The notes below the pieces were generated by a model that saw only the letters and a list, made by a program, of their open reading frames with translations, was not told the DNA's origin and did no database searches. The position numbers and the translations under genes are program-made. This document shows, in pieces, positions 14,341 through 21,971 of a DNA stretch of 36,791 bases (position 1 is its first letter; every line of letters starts with the position of its first letter). This DNA is from an uncultured Bacilli bacterium. Its GTDB lineage: Bacteria > Bacillota_I > Bacilli_A > RF39 > UBA660. The DNA is taken from assembly GCA_904374795.1 (NCBI GenBank), contig CAJFEV010000005.1, positions 1 to 36,791 on the forward strand, given 5' to 3'.

Positions 14341-16072
14341 GTTCTTCACTTCCTTTCATTTGAGTTTCATATACTTCACGATATATTTGATTTGTTTTTA
14401 ATAATTCTTCATGAGTTCCAATTCCATCAATTTTACCATTATGCATGACAATAATCCGATCTGCATCCATGACAGAACTAACACGTTGAGCAATAATAAT
14501 TTTTGTTGTGTTTGGAATATTTTCTTTAAAAGCTTTTCGTATAAATGCATCCGTTTTTGTATCCACAGCACTTGTCGAATCATCTAAAATCAATATTTTA
14601 GGCTTTTTAAGTAAAGCTCTAGCGATACAAATTCTTTGCTTTTGACCACCAGAAACGTTCGTTCCACCCTGATCTAAAACCGTTTCATATTTACTTGGAA
14701 ATTCTTCAATAAAACTATCAGCTTGAGCAAGCTTACAAGCTTCTTTTAACTCTTCATCTGTCGCATCTTTATTTCCCCAACGCAAATTCTCAGCAATTGT
14801 TCCTGAAAATAACACGTTTTTTTGTAAAACCATCGACACTGCATCCCGAAGTACATGAATATCATAATCCTTAACATTCACTCCTCCAACACTTACACTT
14901 CCATGCGTTACATCATAAAGTCTTGGAATTAATTGAACAAGTGAAGACTTAGAACTTCCAGTTCCGCCAATGATACCAATTGTTTCACCCGATTTTATCT
15001 TAAAATCAATATTTTTTAAAGCATATTTATTCGAATCTTTCTCATCACTATAAACAAAATCAACATTTTTAAATTCAATACTTCCGTCCTTAACGTCTTT
15101 TACAGTTTGCTTTTTATTTTTTATAGCAGGAATCTCTTCAATAACTTCTAAAATTCTTTCAGCCGAAGAAGTTGCCATGATAATCATTACAAAAACCATA
15201 GATAACATCATTAGACTTGCAAGAATTTGCCAAGCATACGTAATCACACTAGAAAGTTCACCCGTTTGCATTGACCCACCTACAATAAGATTAGCTCCAA
15301 TCCATGAAATAAGTAAAATACAAGTATAAATAGTTATTTGCATGACAGGACTGTTAAAAGCCACAATTTTTTCTGCACGTTTAAAATTACTATAAACATC
15401 ATCATTTACTTTTTTAAATTTTTCTTCTTCAAAATCTTCACGAACATAAGCTTTTACAACTCTTATGGCTGACACATTTTCTTGAACTACTCGATTTAAA
15501 GAATCATATTTTTTAAAAACACGTTCAAAATTAGGATGCGCTTTTATAGCAATAAAAAATAAAATCCCGCCCAAAATAGGTATAGCAATTAAAAAGATAA
15601 ATGAAAGACGTACATTGATTGAAAGAACCATAATAAGTGCAAAAATCATCATAATTGGTCCTCTAACTAAAATACGAATAATCATTTGAAACGCCATTTG
15701 AACATTTGTAACATCAGTTGTCATACGAGTAACTAAACTAGACGTCGAAAACTTATTAATGTTTTCAAAAGAATAATCCTGTACTTTATAAAACATTGCC
15801 TTTCTTAAGTTTTTGGCAAATCCAGCACTTGCCTTGGCAGCAAACTTTCCAGAAAGCATACCAAAAATCAAAGATAAAATGGCACAAAGAATTAAAATGG
15901 TTCCCATTTGAATAATATAAGAAACATTTCCTCCATGAATTCCAACATCAATAATTTTAGCCATCAAAAAAGGAATTAATACTTCCATGATAACTTCAAA
16001 AATCACGAATATCGGAGTTAAAATAGCACTAGATTTATACTCTTTAACATATTTTGATAATTTTTTTACCAT
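14309..16072 (-). CDS. Heterodimeric ABC exporter, subunit 1 (degenerate Walker B)
   Basis: A 587-residue half exporter with six membrane segments (about residues 15-300) and an ATPase domain: Walker A GGTGSSKSS, intact signature VSGGQKQR, Walker B LILDDSTSA with Asp in place of the catalytic Glu, and Gln in place of the switch His (AQRVS). These are the usual marks of the non-hydrolysing half of a heterodimeric exporter. AAGGAGG lies before the ATG, and a strong promoter is at 16118-16147. Its end overlaps the start of the partner gene by about 30 bases, which suggests coupled translation. Confidence 0.88.
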   Translation of the reverse strand: MVKKLSKYVKEYKSSAILTPIFVIFEVIMEVLIPFLMAKIIDVGIHGGNVSYIIQMGTILILCAILSLIFGMLSGKFAAKASAGFAKNLRKAMFYKVQDYSFENINKFSTSSLVTRMTTDVTNVQMAFQMIIRILVRGPIMMIFALIMVLSINVRLSFIFLIAIPILGGILFFIAIKAHPNFERVFKKYDSLNRVVQENVSAIRVVKAYVREDFEEEKFKKVNDDVYSNFKRAEKIVAFNSPVMQITIYTCILLISWIGANLIVGGSMQTGELSSVITYAWQILASLMMLSMVFVMIIMATSSAERILEVIEEIPAIKNKKQTVKDVKDGSIEFKNVDFVYSDEKDSNKYALKNIDFKIKSGETIGIIGGTGSSKSSLVQLIPRLYDVTHGSVSVGGVNVKDYDIHVLRDAVSMVLQKNVLFSGTIAENLRWGNKDATDEELKEACKLAQADSFIEEFPSKYETVLDQGGTNVSGGQKQRICIARALLKKPKILILDDSTSAVDTKTDAFIRKAFKENIPNTTKIIIAQRVSSVMDADRIIVMHNGKIDGIGTHEELLKTNQIYREVYETQMKGSEEHEEKKSRKNH

Positions 16073-16117
16073 ATCTTTTTCCTCCTTTTTCTTAAAAAAA
16101 ATTCTATAGACTTTAGG

Positions 16118-16147
16118 ATTATAGTACTTTTTTTCCTTTTAAGTCAA
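16118..16147 (-). promoter_or_regulatory. Sigma-A promoter of the ABC exporter operon
   Basis: On the minus strand, TTGACT (16147-16142) and TATAAT (16123-16118) are separated by 18 bases. The start codon follows about 45 bases downstream. Confidence 0.75.
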
Positions 16148-16294
16148 GAGTTTTTTATTCAAAAATTCTATACAAATATTTTAAAAGAAAAAAGATATTT
16201 CACAAAAAAGTTTTTTTTATCATCCAAATTTAATAAAGCAAAAAACTTTCTAATATTTTTAATAAAAATTTTAAAATAAACATTTTTAACACAA

Positions 16295-16324
16295 GAAAAA
16301 ACTTGGAATTTTAAAATTCCAAGT
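16295..16324 (-). terminator. Terminator after the tRNA
   Basis: The perfect palindrome at 16301-16324 (arms ACTTGGAATT / AATTCCAAGT around TTAA) is followed on the minus strand by six T. It sits 12 bases after the 3' end of the tRNA and ends the yceD-rpmF-tRNA transcript. The stretch from 16150 to 16295 is AT-rich and shows nothing else. Confidence 0.8.
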
Positions 16325-16336
16325 CTAATTTCAATC

Positions 16337-16413
16337 TGGTGTCCTGGGCGAGATTCGAACTCACGACCGATCGCTTAGAAGGCGATTGCTCTATCCAGCT
16401 GAGCTACCAGGAC
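16337..16413 (-). tRNA. tRNA-Arg (anticodon TCT)
   Basis: A 77-base cloverleaf on the minus strand: acceptor GTCCTGG pairs with CCAGGAC, followed by discriminator A and an encoded CCA. The D arm is AGCTCAGCTGGATAGAGC. The anticodon stem ATCGC/GCGAT encloses CTTCTAA with anticodon TCT, which reads AGA. The T loop is GTTCGAATC. It follows rpmF on the same strand. Confidence 0.95.
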
Positions 16414-16461
16414 GTCTAAAGAAATTATAATACATTTTTATTATAATTTCAATTCCAAAAA

Positions 16462-16671
16462 TTATTCCTCTTCTTTTTTAATATGTAGAACATCTTCATT
16501 TTTATAATATCCACATTTTGCACATGCACGATGTGGTCTTAAATTTGCTCCACATTTTGGACAAGTACTAATTGCTCCTACTTCTTTTTTCAAATGAGTA
16601 CGACGCATTCTTTTCTTTGTCTTACTAGTTCTTCTAAATGGAACAGCAAATAATTGAAGGTTAAGTTTCAT
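16462..16671 (-). CDS. rpmF: Ribosomal protein L32 with an L27-like N-terminal leader
   Basis: A 69-residue L32. From residue 9 it is ordinary: AVPFRRTSKTKKRMRRTHL, then a zinc ribbon CPKC...CAKC. In front is MKLNLQLFA, which replaces the usual start (M)AVPFRR. This is close to MLKLNLQFFA, the leader of Firmicute L27 that the protease Prp removes. The ATG at 16671 is chosen because AAGGAG lies eight bases before it; the in-frame GTG at 16680 touches that box. It is cotranscribed with yceD (6-base gap), the usual arrangement. The C-terminal tail is somewhat long and acidic. The leader is discussed as a finding. Confidence 0.93.
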   Translation of the reverse strand: MKLNLQLFAVPFRRTSKTKKRMRRTHLKKEVGAISTCPKCGANLRPHRACAKCGYYKNEDVLHIKKEEE

Positions 16672-16676
16672 TTTTC

Positions 16677-17171
16677 TCACTCCTTTTTCTTATCTAGAAG
16701 CTCCATCAACGGAGCTAGTCTTGGATCGATTGATTCATCATCCTCTTCGCCAACCACACGCCATCCAGCATTATCTTTAGGATTTTCTAAAGAATCACAC
16801 TCAGTATAGCTAATGGGGTTTTCCAGTACAATATTTTCCCATAAAATTGCCATAATATCAAGTGTATTTTGACAATTTTCTAAAAATCTTCCACACATTT
16901 CACTCTCTTCATCGATTTTTTCTTCAAATTCAAATTGAAAAGGATAAAAAACAGGCTTTAAATCTCGGGCATCCTGCAACAGAAATTTTCCTGTACAAAC
17001 CAAATGCATAATATTATCTTGATCCATATTTTTATAAATCTCAAAGTTCACATGAACATTTTGAATATCTAGAATATCCATATTTTCATAATAGTTTTTA
17101 GGTATAAGCACTTCTCCATCATAATTCATAGCCCGAATCGGTACTTTAGTTAAATCTAAATCCATACACAT
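16677..17171 (-). CDS. YceD/DUF177 family protein
   Basis: A protein of about 164 residues of the DUF177 (YceD, B. subtilis YlbN) family, which nearly always sits directly before rpmF and has been linked to 23S rRNA metabolism. It starts MCMDLDLTKVPIRAMNYDGEVLIP, has the central VCTGKFLLQDARDLKPVFYPF-type core with one Cys, and ends in an acidic tail. The strong promoter at 17181-17209 places the transcript start at about 17174, so the mRNA would be nearly leaderless. The in-frame upstream codons overlap that promoter and cannot be used from it. ATG at 17171 or 17165, or GTG at 17174, are all possible starts. Confidence 0.8.
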   Translation of the reverse strand: MCMDLDLTKVPIRAMNYDGEVLIPKNYYENMDILDIQNVHVNFEIYKNMDQDNIMHLVCTGKFLLQDARDLKPVFYPFQFEFEEKIDEESEMCGRFLENCQNTLDIMAILWENIVLENPISYTECDSLENPKDNAGWRVVGEEDDESIDPRLAPLMELLDKKKE

Positions 17172-17180
17172 CACAAACCA

Positions 17181-17222
17181 ATTATAGTACAAATTGCAGG
17201 ATATTTCAATCTATGTTATAGT
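17181..17222. promoter_or_regulatory. Overlapping divergent promoters of yceD-rpmF and tmcAL
   Basis: On the minus strand, TTGAAA (17209-17204) and TATAAT (17186-17181) are 17 bases apart and serve yceD-rpmF. On the plus strand, TTGCAG (17194-17199) and TATAGT (17217-17222) are 17 bases apart and serve tmcAL. The two promoters interlock within 42 bases, so they probably compete for RNA polymerase. Confidence 0.7.
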
Positions 17223-17239
17223 TTAGATAGGTGGTTTTT

Positions 17240-18370
17240 ATGCAAAAAATTGGAATCATTGCTGAATACAATCCTTTTCACAACGGTCACATTTATCATA
17301 TAAAAAAAATAAAAGAACTGTATCCCGATTCTCTACTCATTCTTATCTTAAATGGTTACTTCCTTGAACGAGGAGAAATAAGTGTTTTATCAAAAGAAGC
17401 AAAAACAAAACTAGCTTTAAAATATAATGTAGATATCGTTTTAGAACTCCCTGTAATCTTTGGAACACAATCTTCAGATACATTTGCCGAAATAAGCATA
17501 AAAATATTACAAAATTTTCAAGTAGAAGAAATTGTCTTTGGTAGCGAATCAACAAACATCGAAAAAATTCAAAAATTAGCAAAAGAACAACTAGAAAAAA
17601 GATTTATTTTAGAAAAAAAAGATAAAACCCAAAACTACCCCACTTTACTTGCGAAAACCTTACACATTGAAAAAGCTATTCCTCCAAACGATTTGCTAGC
17701 CATAAGTTATACAAAAGCCATTTTAAAAAATCATTATCCTATAAAAACAACGCCCATTTTAAGAACAAGTTCCTATCACAATATTACTTCAACCGATACA
17801 GTCATTAGTGCGTCAAACATCAGACACAAAAGAAAAAATCATGAAGATATACATAAATATTTGCCTACAGAAGCCTTAAACAATTGGCAAAAAGTAGATA
17901 CTCAAAAACTTTTTGAACTTTTAAAATACCGGATTTTAACAGACAGCCATTTAGATACCTATATCGATGTTACCGAAGGACTAGATTTTAAAATGAAAAA
18001 AGAAATTAAAAAAGCCAAAAACTATGAAGAATTTCTTCACTCTTTAAAAAGCAAACGCTACACGTTTAATCGTTTAAATCGCATGCTTATTCATGTTTTA
18101 TTAGGTCACTCAAAAAAAATAGCCAACATACCTCTTTCTTATATAAAAATTTTGGGTTTTTCAAAACAAGGACAAGAATATTTAAAAGAAATCCGAAAAA
18201 ACATCCAAATTTCTCTAACTCCAATTAAAGATTCCATTCAATATCAAGAAGAAAGAAAAGCTGCTCTACTCTATGATATGCTTACAAATTCCCATAGTAG
18301 TTTTTTTGATATTCAAAACAAACCCATTATTTATACAAAAGACGCTTCCAAAGAATCCAACCAAAAATAA
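17240..18370 (+). CDS. tmcAL: tRNA(Met) cytidine acetate ligase (TmcAL, YlbM)
   Basis: A 376-residue nucleotidyltransferase-fold enzyme that makes N4-acetylcytidine at the wobble base of elongator tRNA-Met from acetate and ATP. The N-terminus IGIIAEYNPFHNGHIYHI carries the HIGH-like motif of the family. LNGYFLERGEIS, LPVIFGTQSSDTFAE and the SASNIR segment follow in the expected order. AGGTGG before the ATG at 17240 fixes the start; the GTG at 17231 is in frame but overlaps that box. It is divergent from yceD-rpmF as in B. subtilis. Its last 40 bases overlap the end of sirA on the other strand. Confidence 0.92.
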   Translation: MQKIGIIAEYNPFHNGHIYHIKKIKELYPDSLLILILNGYFLERGEISVLSKEAKTKLALKYNVDIVLELPVIFGTQSSDTFAEISIKILQNFQVEEIVFGSESTNIEKIQKLAKEQLEKRFILEKKDKTQNYPTLLAKTLHIEKAIPPNDLLAISYTKAILKNHYPIKTTPILRTSSYHNITSTDTVISASNIRHKRKNHEDIHKYLPTEALNNWQKVDTQKLFELLKYRILTDSHLDTYIDVTEGLDFKMKKEIKKAKNYEEFLHSLKSKRYTFNRLNRMLIHVLLGHSKKIANIPLSYIKILGFSKQGQEYLKEIRKNIQISLTPIKDSIQYQEERKAALLYDMLTNSHSSFFDIQNKPIIYTKDASKESNQK

Positions 18371-18756
18371 TCTTTTTCAGCAAAATCACAAATAAAAAAA
18401 TTGGATTTTTTTCGTAATTCTTCTAAAAATCTAGGTTTAATAACATTGGTTTCTAACTTAATATAAGTTTTATTTAAAGTTAATGTTGTATTCTCTTTTC
18501 GATATACATCATGCATACTGTGTACATTGCGATATTTCATATAAAAATAATTTTCTTTATATTTTTTAAATAACAAAACATCCAAATCTTTTATTGGTAT
18601 CGGTTCAATAATTTGTTTTAAAAACATATACCCTAGCTTAATATCATCAGGTTCACGATAGTAAATAGTCTCTAAAGTACGAAAAAGCGTATAAGGATTT
18701 TCTTTGGTAATCTTTTCCAAATCTTTTTTAATCAAAAAAACATAAAAAACGCGCAT
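18331..18756 (-). CDS. sirA: SirA-like sporulation inhibitor of replication
   Basis: A 141-residue protein. The start MRVFYVFLIKKDL, the middle IIEPIPIKDLD, and the C-terminus FFICDFAEKDYFWLDSLEASFV match the shape of B. subtilis SirA (YneE), which binds DnaA domain I and blocks new rounds of replication when sporulation begins. The position directly after tkt is the same as in B. subtilis. AGGGTGATAG before MRVFY sets the start at 18756; the longer in-frame codon at 18786 has no such signal. The 3' end overlaps convergent tmcAL by 40 bases. Confidence 0.78.
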   Translation of the reverse strand: MRVFYVFLIKKDLEKITKENPYTLFRTLETIYYREPDDIKLGYMFLKQIIEPIPIKDLDVLLFKKYKENYFYMKYRNVHSMHDVYRKENTTLTLNKTYIKLETNVIKPRFLEELRKKSNFFICDFAEKDYFWLDSLEASFV

Positions 18757-18805
18757 TCTATCACCCTTTTTAGGATAACAAAACAAATGCGCATTTTTTG
18801 TCGAA

Positions 18806-20785
18806 TTATTTCATTAAATTTTCAATTTTTAATTTTAAACTATCATAATCAAATTCCATTTTTTGTAGTACTTCTAACGGATTACCTGAATAAGCAAAAT
18901 CAGAAATACTTAAAATATAATCCTCATTAGTTGCAAAACGATACCATAAGTCTTCCTTACCTGCTTCAATAACTGCTGTTTTAACATTTTTAGGAAGAAT
19001 TTGTTCAATATAGTCATTTCCCATTAATAAAAATGTATCTAAAGATGGCATAGAAACAACCCGAAGATCAATTCCATTTTTTTGTAAATCAAAAGCAATT
19101 TGCATCGCACTTACTACTTCACTTCCTGTAGCAATTATAACCCCATCTAACTTTTGAACTTCTCTTTTAATGATATAACCACCCTTTTTTACTTCCTTAG
19201 CATTAGAACCTGGAAGCTTTGGAATACTATTGGTACTTATAACCAACGCACTTGGCTTGGCGTTCTGTAAAATAGTCTCCCAACATCCCATGAGTTCCAT
19301 AATATCAGCTGGACGATACACAATAAAATTAGGAATAAGTCGTAACATGGAAAGCTGTTCAACAGCCATTCTTATAGGTCCTTCTTCACTATTATAAACA
19401 CTATCATGAGTAAAAATATAAGTTACAGGTACATTCATTAAAGCACTTTGTCTAATACCGCTAATCATCTCACTTGAAAAAGCTAATTTAGTCGAACCGA
19501 AAACTCGTAAACCCAACAGACTCATTCCATTTAAAATATAACTCATAGCCCTTTCTCTTGGACCAAATCGAATATTTCTAGCCAAAGGATTTGACGATTC
19601 TTGATAATTCGTCCCACCAATCAAAGTTTGACAAGACAAACTAAGAGATGCACTTCCTCCCAAAAACAACTCAGTACGCGGAGCTATTAAATTCATAATT
19701 TTATAATTAGATTCTACTAAAGATTCTCGATATCCGTCATTAATTTTATAATTAGCCGAATCAAAATTACTAACAAAAGAACTATTCTCTAGTAAATTTA
19801 AAAGAGCATTCAAAAAAGGACTATTAATATTTCTAACTCTAGCATAAGATTCATCAAAACGTTGTTTTAATTTATTAGTTCGAGTAGTGATTTGGGTTTC
19901 GATATGTAAAATTGAATCTTTAGAAATTTCAAAAGGTGGTAAAAATAAATTATATTTTCTTTTTAAAGCACTGACATCATCAAAAGATAAAATACCTGAA
20001 TGGATAATATTCTTTCCAGCATTAAAAGAATCTTTTCCAATGACATTTCTAAAAATAATCAAAGAAGGCTTACGAGATTTTTTAGCGGTTTCTATTGACC
20101 TAGCAATCTCCTTAACATTTGAAGAATCTTTTAAACTATCTACATAAAAGCCCTTATTTTGAAATCTTTTGAACACATCTTCTACTGATACTTGATTCAT
20201 AGGCCCTTCTGCCATCATTTCATTCGCATCATATAAAAAGATTAAATTTTCTAATCGTTGTACCCCGGCAAAAGAAAAAGCCTCTTCACTTGCTCCACTA
20301 ATAATATCAGCATCACTTAAAAAACAGTATGTTGTAAAATCCAAAAGATTTACTTTTTCATCCTCTCTTTTAATTAACTTATCAATATATCTTCTACCTA
20401 AAGCAATCCCAACAGCATTGCCAACTCCATCTCCTGCTAATCCAGTAGATGATTCAACCCCATAAGGATTATGCAACTCAGGCATTCCTGGAGTACTATA
20501 ACCAATACGTCGAAAATTCATTAAATCTTCCTTAGAAATAGGATATCCAGACATATAAAGCATTGCATAATATAATGGAGCTATATGTGCAGATGATAAA
20601 ACAATACGATCTCGATTAAAAAAACTTGAAGCTTTAGGATACACATTAGCTACTTTAGCAAACAATGTATACATTACCGCGGCCATATCCAAACAAATTC
20701 CAGGATTGCCACTACCTGCCTTGTTAATCATATCAATGGAAAGCATTTTTAATTCATTTACTGCTTGAATATCACTTTGATTCAT
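18806..20785 (-). CDS. tkt: Transketolase, divergent active site
   Basis: About 659 residues with the full transketolase layout (thiamine-diphosphate domain, pyrimidine-binding domain, C-terminal domain), in the B. subtilis position between the yneA-like gene and sirA. Numbering below is from the in-frame ATG at 20794. Several invariant positions are changed: SGHPG is SGNPG (Asn30), the GHPE His is Met104, GDGD..EG is SDADIISG (160-167), and THQP after the catalytic Glu is IRMA. Kept are His70, Asp161 and the Asn of YDANEM (metal ligands), His265, Glu470 and YRPAD. It may be active with altered specificity, or may not be a working transketolase. ATG at 20785 has better spacing from AAGGGG than 20794. 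Confidence 0.82.
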   Translation of the reverse strand: MNQSDIQAVNELKMLSIDMINKAGSGNPGICLDMAAVMYTLFAKVANVYPKASSFFNRDRIVLSSAHIAPLYYAMLYMSGYPISKEDLMNFRRIGYSTPGMPELHNPYGVESSTGLAGDGVGNAVGIALGRRYIDKLIKREDEKVNLLDFTTYCFLSDADIISGASEEAFSFAGVQRLENLIFLYDANEMMAEGPMNQVSVEDVFKRFQNKGFYVDSLKDSSNVKEIARSIETAKKSRKPSLIIFRNVIGKDSFNAGKNIIHSGILSFDDVSALKRKYNLFLPPFEISKDSILHIETQITTRTNKLKQRFDESYARVRNINSPFLNALLNLLENSSFVSNFDSANYKINDGYRESLVESNYKIMNLIAPRTELFLGGSASLSLSCQTLIGGTNYQESSNPLARNIRFGPRERAMSYILNGMSLLGLRVFGSTKLAFSSEMISGIRQSALMNVPVTYIFTHDSVYNSEEGPIRMAVEQLSMLRLIPNFIVYRPADIMELMGCWETILQNAKPSALVISTNSIPKLPGSNAKEVKKGGYIIKREVQKLDGVIIATGSEVVSAMQIAFDLQKNGIDLRVVSMPSLDTFLLMGNDYIEQILPKNVKTAVIEAGKEDLWYRFATNEDYILSISDFAYSGNPLEVLQKMEFDYDSLKLKIENLMK

Positions 20786-20856
20786 AAAGTTCATTCCCCT
20801 TTTCGATCCTATGAAAAGTATAGCAAATTTTCTTTAGATAGTAAATTAAAAATACA

Positions 20857-20991
20857 CTATTTGGAATACTCCACTTCGCTCTGATAAGATTGATTTAACA
20901 AGCGGATCCTTTCATTAAGTAACAATATACCTCCTACAATTACTAAATAAAGTAAAAAAATAATTCCATATTTTTTTAAAATTTTTTCCAT
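20857..20991 (-). CDS. Small SOS-regulated membrane protein (YneA position)
   Basis: A 44-residue protein: a short basic N-terminus (MEKILKKYG), one membrane segment (about residues 9-25) and a polar tail (NERIRLLNQSYQSEVEYSK). It has no LysM domain, unlike B. subtilis YneA. The promoter TTGACA-17-TAAAAT (21045-21017) has a LexA box in its spacer, and the gene is divergent from lexA and upstream of tkt and sirA, exactly where YneA lies in B. subtilis. It is therefore a good candidate for an SOS division inhibitor (inference). The upstream in-frame codons to 21045 are promoter sequence, so 20991 is the start. Confidence 0.65.
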   Translation of the reverse strand: MEKILKKYGIIFLLYLVIVGGILLLNERIRLLNQSYQSEVEYSK

Positions 20992-21016
20992 TTTTCTCAA
21001 CCTACTTTCTAAAAAC

Positions 21017-21045
21017 ATTTTATTATAAACATTTGTTCGTGTCAA
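21017..21045 (-). promoter_or_regulatory. LexA box inside the promoter of the small SOS gene
   Basis: On the minus strand, TTGACA (21045-21040), 17 bases, then TAAAAT (21022-21017). The spacer holds CGAAC-AAAT-GTTTA (21039-21026), matching the Firmicute SOS box CGAAC-N4-GTTYG well on the left half and in part on the right. Confidence 0.75.
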
Positions 21046-21054
21046 TGCTTTTTA

Positions 21055-21068
21055 AAAACTTTCGTTCG
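21055..21068. promoter_or_regulatory. Second LexA-like box between lexA and the small SOS gene
   Basis: On the minus strand CGAAC-GAAA-GTTTT (21068-21055): a perfect left half and a weaker right half, 15 bases upstream of the -35 box of the small SOS gene. It could strengthen LexA binding there. Confidence 0.5.
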
Positions 21069-21252
21069 CTATTTACGCATTAAAAGTAAATAAAAAATCA
21101 AAGCGTTTGATAAAGTTCATTTTTTATCCATCCTTGATTTTATTAATCTTTAAAATCAAAACTAAAGGTTATACTTTTTCCATCTTTTTCGCTACTTATA
21201 TTATTTAGCTATCAAAAAAGCAGGTTTATATAATTTCTTCAAAATTTTCCAA

Positions 21253-21292
21253 TGAACAATTGTTTGACATTTTACACATACCATGTTAAGAT
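21253..21292 (+). promoter_or_regulatory. lexA promoter with overlapping LexA box
   Basis: TGAAC-AATT-GTTTG (21253-21266) overlaps the -35 box TTGACA (21264-21269). The -10 box TAAGAT (21287-21292) follows after 17 bases. This is the expected layout for LexA autoregulation. Confidence 0.75.
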
Positions 21293-21311
21293 GATTATGG
21301 AGAGTGATTCT

Positions 21312-21941
21312 ATGATAAAAGAAAAAAATGAATTAACCAAAAAACAAACTGAAGTTCTTAATTTCATCAAAAAATACATTGCCGAACATGGATATCCCCC
21401 TGCCGTAAGAGAAATTGGAGCATCTCTCGGATTATCAAGTCCTGCAACTGTTCAAGCTCACTTAAACAAACTAAAAGAAGCTGGAGTGATAAAAAATTCT
21501 TCAAATAAATTTAGAACAATAGAATTACTAGTAGAAAATGAATATCTCGAACAAGAAGAAGACGTAATAAAAGTTCCTCTACTTGGAAAAATTACTGCTG
21601 GAAACCCAATAGAAGCAATTGAAAGGCCTAACGAATACTTTAATTTACCAGCAGCTATTGTACCAAATAACGAAACAGTTTTCACTCTTGAAGTTAGTGG
21701 AGAATCCATGATTAATAAAGGAATTTTTGACGGAGATTATGTCATAGTAAAAAGGCAAAATACAGCAAGAAACGGAGATATCGTTGTAGCAATGACAGAA
21801 GAAAATGAAGTAACACTTAAAACATTTTATAAAGAAGATGATCATATTCGCTTACAACCAGAAAATGATACTATGAAACCATTTATATTTAAAAATGTAA
21901 CAATTCTAGGAAAAGCCATAGGTTTATATCGAACATTTTAA
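21312..21941 (+). CDS. lexA: LexA repressor
   Basis: A 209-residue SOS repressor. The winged-helix N-terminus (KKQTEVLNFIKKYIAEHGYPPAVREI, then LSSPATVQAHLNKL) binds the SOS box. The C-terminal S24 domain has the self-cleavage site Ala96-Gly97 (GKITAGNPI), the nucleophile Ser132 (SGESM) and the base Lys170. Cleavage is stimulated by RecA filaments. GGAGAG seven bases before ATG at 21312 sets the start; the longer frame to 21252 covers the promoter. It is divergent from its likely target at 20857-20991. Confidence 0.95.
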   Translation: MIKEKNELTKKQTEVLNFIKKYIAEHGYPPAVREIGASLGLSSPATVQAHLNKLKEAGVIKNSSNKFRTIELLVENEYLEQEEDVIKVPLLGKITAGNPIEAIERPNEYFNLPAAIVPNNETVFTLEVSGESMINKGIFDGDYVIVKRQNTARNGDIVVAMTEENEVTLKTFYKEDDHIRLQPENDTMKPFIFKNVTILGKAIGLYRTF

Positions 21942-21971
21942 AATCGGATCCAAAATGAATCCGATTTTTTT
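21941..21971. terminator. Terminator between lexA and the convergent rhomboid gene
   Basis: The stem AAATCGGAT (21941-21949) pairs with ATCCGATTT (21959-21967) and is followed by a T run. The A-rich left arm makes it usable for the convergent rhomboid transcript too. Confidence 0.8.

Noticed and set aside
20992-21045. Longer version of the small SOS protein starting at 21045
   Set aside because: The extra codons are the promoter itself (TTGACA, LexA box and TAAAAT).
21134-21159. Inverted repeat TTGATTTTA/TAAAATCAA upstream of lexA
   Set aside because: It has no T run and no link to a transcript end; in such AT-rich DNA it may be chance.
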